Assembly (NCBI GenBank): GCA_944324945.1
Contig: CALUYE010000002.1
Coordinates: forward strand, 186,001-250,000
DNA length: 64,000 bases
Source of the DNA: Candidatus Gastranaerophilales bacterium
GTDB taxonomy: Bacteria; Cyanobacteriota; Vampirovibrionia; Gastranaerophilales; Gastranaerophilaceae
Direction of reading: 5' to 3'
Shown: positions 45,406-52,792 of the stretch, piece after piece
How the letters are laid out: every line of letters starts with the position of its first letter
How positions within the stretch are numbered: position 1 is the stretch's first letter
Position numbers and translations under genes: made by a program
Notes under the pieces: model-generated
Databases searched by the model: none
What the model was told of the DNA's origin: nothing
What the model saw: only the letters and a program-made list of their open reading frames with translations

Positions 45406-46317
45406 ATGACACAACCAATCGCAGATATACAGGTTTTAGGTAAAGAAACAATATTAAACCTTTTGCCCAAAAGAACACAAAACTCACATAAAGGAACCTA
45501 CGGACACATTTTAAATATAGCAGGTTCGACTTCGTATTGCGGAGCTGCATTTTTATCATCAATTTCATCTCTTAAAGTCGGCGCGGGTTATTGCATGCTT
45601 GCAAGCTGCAGCGATGTTGTTGCAACAATTTCATCCTTAAGCCCCGATATTACTTTTTTGGATTTAGGGCAAAGTGATTGGGGAACCATACCGAAAGATG
45701 CCCATAAATATTTAAACGGCGTTGTTAATTCAAATGTAATTTCTATCGGATGCGGATTAAATACAACGGGAGGCGTTAAAGATTTTGTTATAAACTTCTT
45801 AAACAAAAATACAAATTCCTACACCCCGATTATAATAGATGCGGATGCTCTTAATATTATTTCGCAGACAAAATATTTCACATTTCCGCTAAATTCAATG
45901 ATTACTCCTCATCCCGCTGAATTATCAAGGTTATTGGGGGTTGATGTTAAAGAAATTCAATCAAACAGAGCTAAATGGGCCTGGGAGGCAAGTAAAGAAT
46001 TTGACTGCATTGTTTTACTAAAAGGACATGAAACCGTAATTGCCGTTCCTAACGGTAAAATCTACATAAATCACACGGGAAATTCATCATTAGCAAAAGC
46101 AGGAACAGGGGATGTTTTAACAGGCATGATAGCAGGTTTCTGTGCTCAAGGAGCATCTTTAGAAAACGCTGCATGTATTGCAGCATATATCCACGGGCTA
46201 ACGGGAGAAATAGCATCCAAAAATATGACACAATACAGTGTCTTAGCTTCGGACCTTGTAAAATACATTCCTTTTGCCTTTAAAGCATTATTTCACACTG
46301 TTCCCGAGCAAAATTAA
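45406..46317 (+). CDS. nnrD: ADP-dependent (S)-NAD(P)H-hydrate dehydratase NnrD
   Basis: Repairs hydrated NAD(P)H. Ribokinase-like signatures: KGTYGHILNIAGSTSYCGAA, DADALNIIS, TPHPAELSRLLGVDV, LKGHETVIAVPNGKIYIN and the GTGDVLTGMIAG anion hole. The 303-aa protein has only the dehydratase domain; the N-terminal epimerase (NnrE) domain is not fused and no nnrE is adjacent. It ends the lptC-led gene run and overlaps the convergent 46314 gene by 4 nt. Confidence 0.92.
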   Translation: MTQPIADIQVLGKETILNLLPKRTQNSHKGTYGHILNIAGSTSYCGAAFLSSISSLKVGAGYCMLASCSDVVATISSLSPDITFLDLGQSDWGTIPKDAHKYLNGVVNSNVISIGCGLNTTGGVKDFVINFLNKNTNSYTPIIIDADALNIISQTKYFTFPLNSMITPHPAELSRLLGVDVKEIQSNRAKWAWEASKEFDCIVLLKGHETVIAVPNGKIYINHTGNSSLAKAGTGDVLTGMIAGFCAQGASLENAACIAAYIHGLTGEIASKNMTQYSVLASDLVKYIPFAFKALFHTVPEQN

Positions 46318-47618
46318 TCAACAGCAGATATTTTAACTTCATCGGGGTTATTTTCATAAACCACAAGTGCGTTTGAAACTGCTATTCCTTCTTTATTTAC
46401 CGCACCGTTTACAATTTTTCCATCCACATATAAAGCGCTTGATGAACCGCCGTCAAAATTCATTGCATATTCGCAACCTAAATTTTTCATCAAAAGCGCT
46501 GTTTCATATAGCGTCATGCCGACAGACGCTTCTTCGCGTCCGTCAATAGTTACGATTATTAAAGTGCCGTCATTTTTGTATCCTATTGCACTTCTCGGGT
46601 TTTTACCCTGAATTGCACTTAATTTTTGTGCTTTATAATCAACATAAACTTCACCGTTCTTCACAAGGAAAGGCCCGCCGCCAAGTATATGCTTTGCGTT
46701 TGCAATTTCTGAAGGCAATTTAACATCGATATAAATTTCCTTATCTTTAATAACCTGCCTCATTAATTCTTTATTCCCCTGTAAAACTAAATCTCCTTCA
46801 TCCATTTTTATCGGGTTTGCCGAAATTTTAACCGCTTTATTATCCTTAATCAAAACATTATAACAATGCTTAGGCGCAACGGGCGAATATTCGCCCCAAC
46901 GGGAATTGTAAATAAGAGTATATGTTGATAACATTCTCGGCTGGTTAATGTTATCTATATTAAACATTTTTGATTTTGTATAAGCTTTAATATCCAGACT
47001 TACATTTTGAATTTTAAAATATGTCCTATTTCCTTCTTCAAAAACAGCAAATGCAGATCTGTTATAAATAGGGCCCGTTAATATTTCTCCGTTAATTACA
47101 AGTGTTCCTAAAGGAAGTCCTGATTGAGGTTTAAAAAATCCACCGTTAATTGCAATAATTCCTCTATTTGCCTGCGCTAATTTCCTGACCGTTGATTTTG
47201 ATTTTAAATTTGTTTTCGGGATGGTGGGCTGAATTTTTAAATTTTGATTTACTCTTGTGTTTAATTCTACAATATTAATTTTAATTGGTTTTGATTTGAT
47301 ATACTTTGTCTGTTTAATATGGGCTATGCCGATATCGGGGAAATTTATGTATGAACCTGAGTATTTATTTTTTATATTCTCTTTAAAGTTTTTATCAAGA
47401 TATATTTCACTACTTTGGGTAACTATTATATTTTCATCGACATCTGCCTTGGCAAACATTGGTTTTGAAAATCCGAACATTAAAAACAAAAGACAGGCAA
47501 TGAATATTAAAAATACTAATTTAAACTTCCTGTTCCTTGCCGATTCTTTCTTCAGATAGTCAAGGAAGTACTTTTCGCAATTCCCGTAATAAAATTGTTC
47601 GTTTCCCGATGTTATCAT
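46314..47618 (-). CDS. Phosphodiester glycosidase (NAGPA-like) domain protein, membrane-anchored
   Basis: After about 35 cytoplasmic residues comes a membrane helix (LVFLIFIACLLFLMFGFS), then a periplasmic part. The NAGPA domain includes GIIAINGGFFKPQSGLPLGTLVINGE, NPRSAIGYKNDGTLIIVTIDG and YAMNFDGGSSSALYVDGKIVNG. Such domains hydrolyse GlcNAc-1-phosphodiester bonds and occur in spore-wall and polysaccharide proteins. I choose ATG 47618, since the promoter lies inside the longer possible N terminus. The target is unknown. Confidence 0.82.
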   Translation of the reverse strand: MITSGNEQFYYGNCEKYFLDYLKKESARNRKFKLVFLIFIACLLFLMFGFSKPMFAKADVDENIIVTQSSEIYLDKNFKENIKNKYSGSYINFPDIGIAHIKQTKYIKSKPIKINIVELNTRVNQNLKIQPTIPKTNLKSKSTVRKLAQANRGIIAINGGFFKPQSGLPLGTLVINGEILTGPIYNRSAFAVFEEGNRTYFKIQNVSLDIKAYTKSKMFNIDNINQPRMLSTYTLIYNSRWGEYSPVAPKHCYNVLIKDNKAVKISANPIKMDEGDLVLQGNKELMRQVIKDKEIYIDVKLPSEIANAKHILGGGPFLVKNGEVYVDYKAQKLSAIQGKNPRSAIGYKNDGTLIIVTIDGREEASVGMTLYETALLMKNLGCEYAMNFDGGSSSALYVDGKIVNGAVNKEGIAVSNALVVYENNPDEVKISAVD

Positions 47619-47648
47619 GTTGTTGCCGTATCTAGTATGCTCTACTAT

Positions 47649-47677
47649 CATTATAGCATAAATACGAAAAGGTTTCA
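47649..47677 (-). promoter_or_regulatory. Promoter of the NAGPA-like gene
   Basis: On the minus strand TTGAAA (47672-47677), a 17-nt spacer and TATAAT with an extended TGC (47649-47657). It lies within any start upstream of 47618, which argues for the shorter protein. Confidence 0.8.
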
Positions 47678-47810
47678 ATTGCCCTTAGGGCTTTATTTTT
47701 GACCTATTTTTTTAGTGTAAATTTTACATATTTTAACTTTTGCGATAAATAGACAAATTCAGCGATATTAAAGCAAAAAAGTGTATTTTTTAACATTAAG
47801 AATTGTAAAA

Positions 47811-47951
47811 ATGAAAATATTAAGGTTATATTTTTTTAACTTAGAGGAATTTAAATACTACGAATATGTATCAAGGAGTTTTGATTTAAATTTTTTTATT
47901 GCATTAACAACAACACACACTATACATTTTACACACCTACATTTTTCCTAA
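47811..47951 (+). CDS. Possible small ORF or leader peptide (46 aa)
   Basis: The interval 47679-48026 holds no long gene. ATG 47811 opens a 46-codon frame: MKILRLYFFNLEEF, then a tail with TTTHTIHFTHLHFS, rich in Thr and His. No strong ribosome site precedes it. A TTGTAA-18 nt-TATATT candidate promoter would start transcription inside it, so expression is uncertain. A rho-independent terminator follows 31 nt after the stop and just before the licC-like gene, which is the layout of an attenuator leader. Also in this region is a pyrimidine-rich CCTTTCCTTCCTTTC stretch. Confidence 0.3.
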   Translation: MKILRLYFFNLEEFKYYEYVSRSFDLNFFIALTTTHTIHFTHLHFS

Positions 47952-47982
47952 CCTTTCCTTCCTTTCTATGTACCAAGTAGAA

Positions 47983-48013
47983 ATTCCCTGTTTTGCGCAG
48001 GGAATCTTTTTTT
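47983..48013 (+). terminator. Rho-independent terminator upstream of the licC-like gene
   Basis: ATTCCCTG, a 7-nt loop and CAGGGAAT are followed by C and seven T residues on the plus strand. No plus-strand annotated gene lies within 1.6 kb upstream, so it should terminate an unannotated transcript or act as an attenuator. Confidence 0.88.
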
Positions 48014-48014
48014 G

Positions 48015-48020
48015 TATAAT
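48015..48020 (+). promoter_or_regulatory. -10 element (TATAAT) 6 nt before the licC-like ATG
   Basis: TATAAT sits directly after the terminator T run, 6 nt before ATG 48027, which lacks a Shine-Dalgarno. This fits a leaderless start. No good -35 is visible. Confidence 0.55.
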
Positions 48021-48026
48021 AAAAAT

Positions 48027-48893
48027 ATGTATAAAGCAGATAATGCAATTATTATGGCAGCAGGCTTTGCAAGCAGGTTTGTGCCCTTATCTTACGAAAT
48101 TCCAAAAGGCTTAATTAAAGTTAGAGGCGAAGTCTTAATTGAGCGCCAGATAAGACAGTTAAAAGAAGCGGGAATTGATGAAATCATCATCGTTACGGGG
48201 CATAAAAAAGAATGTTTTGAATATTTAAGAAAAAAAGAAAACGTAATTTTAATTGAAAATAAAGAATATTTAATAAGAAACAATCATTCAAGCATACATG
48301 CCGCTAAAGATTATATTAAAAATTCATATATCTGCTCTTGCGACGATTATTTCCCGAAAAACCCCTTTGAAAAATATGTAGCTGAAAGCTATTACTGCGC
48401 AATGTATTCAAAAGGAGAAACGCAAGAATGGGGGGTTGAGCTTGATAATAACGATAAAATCCTATCTTCAAAACCCGGAGGGTATAATCAATGGTATATT
48501 ATAGGGCATGCGTTCTGGGATGAAAATTTTAGCAGAGATTTTTTAAAAGTGCTTGAAAAAGATTACAACAAAAAAGAAATCTATCCTAAATTATGGGATG
48601 AAGTTTATCTTGATAATACCGATTGTTTGAGTTTAAAAATAAGAAAATACCCCGATAATTTTCTTTTTGAATTTGATACAATTGATGAATTAAGGCGCTT
48701 TGATTCAAGCTATATTGATGATACAAAATCAGAAATAATAAAAAACATATCAAAAAAATTATCAAGTGCGCAAAGAAATATTACTTCTTTTAAAATTGCC
48801 AAAAAAGATAATAAAATAACAGGTTTTTATTTTAAATGCGAAAATAAAAATTACCTATACACCTTTGATGACGGAAATATAAAAGATGGATGA
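48027..48893 (+). CDS. LicC-like sugar/phosphocholine nucleotidyltransferase
   Basis: The N terminus has the nucleotidyltransferase motif IIMAAGFASRFVPLSYEIPKGLIKV, then LIERQIRQLKEAGIDEIIIVTGHKK. The later NNHSSIHAA and CSCDDYF (metal-binding Asp) are as in LicC. LicC makes CDP-choline from phosphocholine. The C-terminal about 60 residues extend the usual core. I take ATG 48027 rather than an in-frame TTG at 48012, which lies in the terminator. It overlaps the LicA-like gene by 8 nt, and the pair suggests phosphocholine decoration of surface glycan, LPS or teichoic-like polymer. Confidence 0.78.
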   Translation: MYKADNAIIMAAGFASRFVPLSYEIPKGLIKVRGEVLIERQIRQLKEAGIDEIIIVTGHKKECFEYLRKKENVILIENKEYLIRNNHSSIHAAKDYIKNSYICSCDDYFPKNPFEKYVAESYYCAMYSKGETQEWGVELDNNDKILSSKPGGYNQWYIIGHAFWDENFSRDFLKVLEKDYNKKEIYPKLWDEVYLDNTDCLSLKIRKYPDNFLFEFDTIDELRRFDSSYIDDTKSEIIKNISKKLSSAQRNITSFKIAKKDNKITGFYFKCENKNYLYTFDDGNIKDG

Positions 48894-49773
48894 TATTAAA
48901 AAAATTAAAGATTTAGTTAAAAAAGTATTAGGGTCTGATTGCGAAATTATAAAAATCGAGCGCATTGGAGGATTATCCAACAGAAACTATTACACAAAAA
49001 CCTCAAAAGGCGATTATTCGATTCGCCTTGCAGGATACGGAACAAGCAAAATTACCAACAGGAAAGATGAAAAAATAAGTACACTTTTGGCAAACGAAAT
49101 AGGAATTGATGCTGAACTTATTTATTTTAATGAAATAAGCGGAGATAAAATTTCAAAATTTATTAATAACGGCACTACAATGTCTCCTTCTAGCTTAAAA
49201 GAGGCTTCAAACATAATTCATATTACAAAAATTTATAAAAAACTCCACAATTGTAAAAAAAATACAGGTATAATTTTTAACATCGAAAATATAACCTCTA
49301 ACTATGAAAATATAATAAACAACAGCGATGTTGATTATTTTGACGATTTTTTCGAAGTTAAAAAATTTGTTAAACCGTTTATTTTAAATCAGGTTAATTC
49401 CAAAAATAAAGTTCCCTGTCATAATGACCCTGTTTGCGAAAATTGGATTTTAGAAAAAACTCAAGCGCCTGAAAAAATGTATTTAATCGATTGGGAATAC
49501 GGAGCAATGAATAACCCAATCTGGGATTTAGCACTTGTTTCTTGCGAAGCGGGGTTTGGGGAAAAAGAAGATAATATTTTGCTTAAAAATTATTACAATG
49601 ATTTTGATATAGAAAATATAAAAGAATTATTCGAATACAAAATAGTAATTGATTACTATTTAAGCCTCTGGGCAAAAACAAGAATTCCCTACGATAAACA
49701 AATTATGATTGATTATTCATGTGAACACTACAAAAGAATGAAAAAAAATATTGAAATATACCTTAAAATATAA
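48886..49773 (+). CDS. LicA-like choline kinase
   Basis: Kinase of the choline/aminoglycoside family. The N-terminal GGLSNRNYYTKTSKGDYSIRLAGYG is the nucleotide-binding loop, VPCHNDPVCENWILE carries the catalytic HxD-like HND, and LIDWEYGAMNNPIWDLA carries the metal-binding Asp. LicA phosphorylates choline. The 295-aa length is normal. With the upstream gene it forms the usual LicA/LicC partnership; the choline importer (LicB) and transferase (LicD) are not in the window. Confidence 0.82.
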   Translation: MDDIKKIKDLVKKVLGSDCEIIKIERIGGLSNRNYYTKTSKGDYSIRLAGYGTSKITNRKDEKISTLLANEIGIDAELIYFNEISGDKISKFINNGTTMSPSSLKEASNIIHITKIYKKLHNCKKNTGIIFNIENITSNYENIINNSDVDYFDDFFEVKKFVKPFILNQVNSKNKVPCHNDPVCENWILEKTQAPEKMYLIDWEYGAMNNPIWDLALVSCEAGFGEKEDNILLKNYYNDFDIENIKELFEYKIVIDYYLSLWAKTRIPYDKQIMIDYSCEHYKRMKKNIEIYLKI

Positions 49774-50127
49774 TTATTCTTCGCTAAGATGTTCCAAAGC
49801 CATTTCAAAAACCGTGCTTATATGATTATCATCAAGGGAATAATAAACATTTTTACCCTGTTTTATGCCTTTTACCAGTTTTGCACTTTTTAAAACTTTT
49901 AATTGATGAGACACGGCTGATTTTGTCATATTCAATAAAACCGATAAATCCCCGACGCATAGTTCATTTTTATCCAATGCCCACAAAAGCCTTACCCTTG
50001 TTAAATCCCCCATAACCTTAAAAAAATCCGACAAACTGTCAAGTTCTGATATATCAGGCATAATTGAACTTAATTTTTGAACAAGTTCAGGATTAATTGC
50101 TTTACAATCCGTATTTTTAGTGCGCAT
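49774..50127 (-). CDS. ArsR-family metal-sensing repressor (CzrA/SmtB-like)
   Basis: The 117-aa winged-helix protein has ELCVGDLSVLLNMTKSAVSHQLKVLKSAKLVKG (DNA-binding helices) and a wing KQGKNVYYSLDD. The C-terminal helix reads D-N-H, ten residues, H-L-S-E, matching the DxHx10Hx2E/H alpha5 metal site of Zn sensors. An isolated Cys (ELCVGDL) stands where CadC/ArsR have a Cys pair. The start is 50127 because AGAGGTA precedes it; a longer frame to 50214 would run through an operator-like repeat. It is divergent from the P-type ATPase and likely represses it until Zn, Cd or Co binds. Confidence 0.9.
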   Translation of the reverse strand: MRTKNTDCKAINPELVQKLSSIMPDISELDSLSDFFKVMGDLTRVRLLWALDKNELCVGDLSVLLNMTKSAVSHQLKVLKSAKLVKGIKQGKNVYYSLDDNHISTVFEMALEHLSEE

Positions 50128-50155
50128 AAGTACCTCTGTATTTATTTTATAACAA

Positions 50156-50171
50156 TTGAACAAATTTTCAA
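50156..50171. promoter_or_regulatory. ArsR operator-like palindrome O3
   Basis: TTGAACA, AA, TTTTCAA: imperfect 7-2-7 inverted repeat in the arsR leader, matching the two repeats at 50213 and 50248. Confidence 0.6.
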
Positions 50172-50207
50172 CTATATTAACTTTTGTAAATAATGGACAT
50201 ATAACAA

Positions 50208-50237
50208 TTGACAATTGAATAGTTATTCAATTATACT
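50208..50237 (+). promoter_or_regulatory. Promoter of the P-type ATPase
   Basis: TTGACA (50208-50213), an 18-nt spacer and TATACT (50232-50237). The palindrome at 50213-50232 fills the spacer, so repressor binding would block RNA polymerase. Confidence 0.7.
50213..50232. promoter_or_regulatory. ArsR operator palindrome O1
   Basis: AATTGAATA, GT, TATTCAATT is a perfect inverted repeat, the common form of SmtB/CzrA-type operators, placed between the -35 and -10 of the ATPase promoter. Confidence 0.75.
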
Positions 50238-50247
50238 AATAATATAG

Positions 50248-50263
50248 TTGAATAGATTTTCAA
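50248..50263. promoter_or_regulatory. ArsR operator-like palindrome O2
   Basis: TTGAATA, GA, TTTTCAA: one mismatch from perfect, just downstream of the ATPase promoter and before its AAGGAG site. Confidence 0.65.
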
Positions 50264-50276
50264 TTAAGGAGTTAAT

Positions 50277-52154
50277 ATGTGTACATCATGTCATAGTCAT
50301 TCACATCATCATTCAAACCACAATCACTCAAACAATAAAATATTCTTTATAAAGACAATTCTTGCAATTTTATTGCTAATTACAGCAATTCTTTGCCCGC
50401 TATCTACAGTTGCAAAAATTGTTCTATATTTAAGCGCATATTTAATAAGCGCTCTGAATATATTAAAAGATGCCTTAAAAAGCATCTTAAAAGGACTTGT
50501 GTTTGATGAAAACTTCTTAATGAGCCTAGCTACAATATGTGCTCTTATAATAGGAGAGTATCCCGAAGCTGTTATGGTTGCGCTGTTGTATCAAATCGGA
50601 GAATTTTTACAAGAGAAAGCCGTATCAAAATCAAAAAATTCGATAACAAAATTAATTGATTTAAGACAGGATAGCGCAAACATCTTAAAAGACGATAAGA
50701 TAGAAACGATTGATGCTAAAAAAGTAAAAATAAACGATATAATTGTAGTTAAAAAAGGTGAAAAAATACCCCTTGACGGCGTAATTATCGATGGATGCGC
50801 CGATATAGATACATCCTCTCTAACGGGTGAATCAATGCCAAAATATTCAACCAAAGGCGATAGTGTTTTAAGCGGAACAATACTAACGGACGGCTTTTTA
50901 AAAATAAAAGTTGAGCGCGAATTTAACAATTCAACCGCATCAAAAGTACTTAGATTAATCGAAGAATCCTCAAACAAAAAAGCTCAAGCAGAAAAATTTA
51001 TTACAAAATTTGCAAAACTATATACACCCGTGGTTGTTTTGCTTGCAATTTTTCTTGTTATAATTCCTTGTGTATTTTACTCGGGCGATTTTAATTTATG
51101 GTTTAAAAGAGCTTTAACCTTTCTTGTAATCTCATGCCCCTGTGCTCTTGTTATATCAATTCCTTTGGGATTTTTTGCAGGTATTGGCAAAGCTTCAAAA
51201 TCGGGTATATTAATCAAAGGAAGCGAATATATCGAAAAATTAACAAAAATCTCCGCTTTTGTATTTGATAAAACGGGAACTTTAACAAAAGGCTCGTTCA
51301 GTATTGAAAAAGTTGTATCGTTAAGCAATAAAAAAGAAGAAGAAATTCTTGAATTAATATCAAAAATTGAAAGCTTTTCAAACCACCCGATAGCAAAAGC
51401 ATTTAAGGAATTATCCAAAAATTTAAACCTTAATAATGTATCTGATATTAACGAAGTATCAGGAAACGGAATATGCGCAAAAATTGACAATAAAACCTAT
51501 TTTGTCGGAAGAAAAAGTTTTATTTTATCAAAGAATATAACCCTGCCTGATACAAACGAAGAAGCGAAAACAATTTATCTGGCCGATGATAAATCAATAC
51601 TTGGTTATATTACACTAAGCGACGAATTAAAAGATAACGCACCGGGCGCAATCAAAAAATTGAAACAATATTGCAACAATATAATAATTCTAAGCGGAGA
51701 CAACGAAAACGCCGTTAAAAAAACAGCTAAAGAATTAAATATAGATAAATTCTACTACTCGCTTTTACCTCAGGATAAACTTAGTATACTTGAAAATATT
51801 ATTAAAAATAAGAAAAATAACAATATCGTCTACACGGGAGACGGCATAAATGATGCACCGTCGTTAAAAATAAGCGATATAGGTATTGCAATAGGTAAAT
51901 ATAAAACAGACAGCGCAATTGAAGCATCGGATGTTGTCATTATGAATGATAATCTTCTAAAAATCCCCCAAGCCGTTAAAATATCCAAAGATACAATGAG
52001 AATAGTAAAAGAAAATATAATATTTTCAATATTTGTTAAAATATTATTCTTAATCTTAGGTGCAATAGGTTTTATCGGCATTCAAGGAGCAGTTTTTGCC
52101 GATGTCGGGGTAACATTAATTGCCGTGTTAAATTCACTTAGAATATTAAAATAA
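50277..52154 (+). CDS. zntA: Zn/Cd/Pb-type P1B ATPase (ZntA/CadA-like)
   Basis: Heavy-metal export ATPase in the inner membrane. The N terminus is His-rich (CTSCHSHSHHHSNHNHSNN) in place of the GMxCxxC domain, which is missing. The actuator motif TGES, the ion site SCPCALVIS (CPC), the phosphorylation site DKTGTLT, SNHPIAKA and the hinge TGDGINDAP are all present. The DVG of the last helix (FADVGVTL) and the upstream Lys (KILFLILG) indicate Zn2+, Cd2+ or Pb2+. The 625-aa length is somewhat short. AAGGAG precedes the ATG. Confidence 0.93.
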   Translation: MCTSCHSHSHHHSNHNHSNNKIFFIKTILAILLLITAILCPLSTVAKIVLYLSAYLISALNILKDALKSILKGLVFDENFLMSLATICALIIGEYPEAVMVALLYQIGEFLQEKAVSKSKNSITKLIDLRQDSANILKDDKIETIDAKKVKINDIIVVKKGEKIPLDGVIIDGCADIDTSSLTGESMPKYSTKGDSVLSGTILTDGFLKIKVEREFNNSTASKVLRLIEESSNKKAQAEKFITKFAKLYTPVVVLLAIFLVIIPCVFYSGDFNLWFKRALTFLVISCPCALVISIPLGFFAGIGKASKSGILIKGSEYIEKLTKISAFVFDKTGTLTKGSFSIEKVVSLSNKKEEEILELISKIESFSNHPIAKAFKELSKNLNLNNVSDINEVSGNGICAKIDNKTYFVGRKSFILSKNITLPDTNEEAKTIYLADDKSILGYITLSDELKDNAPGAIKKLKQYCNNIIILSGDNENAVKKTAKELNIDKFYYSLLPQDKLSILENIIKNKKNNNIVYTGDGINDAPSLKISDIGIAIGKYKTDSAIEASDVVIMNDNLLKIPQAVKISKDTMRIVKENIIFSIFVKILFLILGAIGFIGIQGAVFADVGVTLIAVLNSLRILK

Positions 52155-52175
52155 TGTTTTTGATATAATATTTCT

Positions 52176-52736
52176 ATGCTTGAATTTATTAAAACAGACA
52201 AATTTAACGACATCTTTGAAGATATGTGCCTTCAATTTCCAAAAGAAGAACTAAAAGCAAAAGAGTATTTTTTGAAATTATTTAAAAGCGGTTATAAGGC
52301 GTATAAAATAATAAATAACGAACCAATAGGCTATATTTTAGGGCTTGAATATAATGATTTTTTATTTATTGACTACTTTGCAATCTTTAAAAAATTCCAC
52401 TCAAAAGGCTTTGGAAGTCTTGTTTTAAAGGAACTTAAAAATAAAAACATAAAAGGAATTTTTCTTGAAGTCGAAAAACCAGATAATATAAACCAAAATA
52501 AAGAAAAAAGAATAAAGTTCTATGAAAAAAACGGGGCAAAAAGGCTTGATATTAAATATTTATTCCCGACAAACGATAAAAATAAATTTATTGAAATGTT
52601 TTTATATTATATCCCGATTAAAATTTCAACTCCGATTAAAGATGATATCTATAGTTTAATAAAATATATTTTTAATACAATACATAAAGACATTCCGCAC
52701 AAAAACGAAATTCTTGATAAAATAATCAAAAGTTAG
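52176..52736 (+). CDS. GNAT-family N-acetyltransferase
   Basis: Compact GNAT pattern: DYFAIFKKFHSKGFGSLVLKEL contains the acetyl-CoA pyrophosphate-binding loop (Q/RxxGxG/A), then IKGIFLEVEKP and the RIKFYEKNGAKRL strand-helix of motif B. The 186-aa protein has an extra 45-residue C-terminal helix region. TGATATAAT ends 6 nt before the ATG and no Shine-Dalgarno is visible, so the mRNA may be leaderless. The substrate is unknown. Confidence 0.8.
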   Translation: MLEFIKTDKFNDIFEDMCLQFPKEELKAKEYFLKLFKSGYKAYKIINNEPIGYILGLEYNDFLFIDYFAIFKKFHSKGFGSLVLKELKNKNIKGIFLEVEKPDNINQNKEKRIKFYEKNGAKRLDIKYLFPTNDKNKFIEMFLYYIPIKISTPIKDDIYSLIKYIFNTIHKDIPHKNEILDKIIKS

Positions 52737-52792
52737 CAATTTTTATTTTTTTTTTGATTTTTAATTAATCAGGAAATAAAGGCATTAACAAT

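Noticed and set aside
48012..48026. TTG at 48012 as the start of the licC-like gene
   Set aside because: It overlaps the terminator T run and the TATAAT box; ATG 48027 is better placed.
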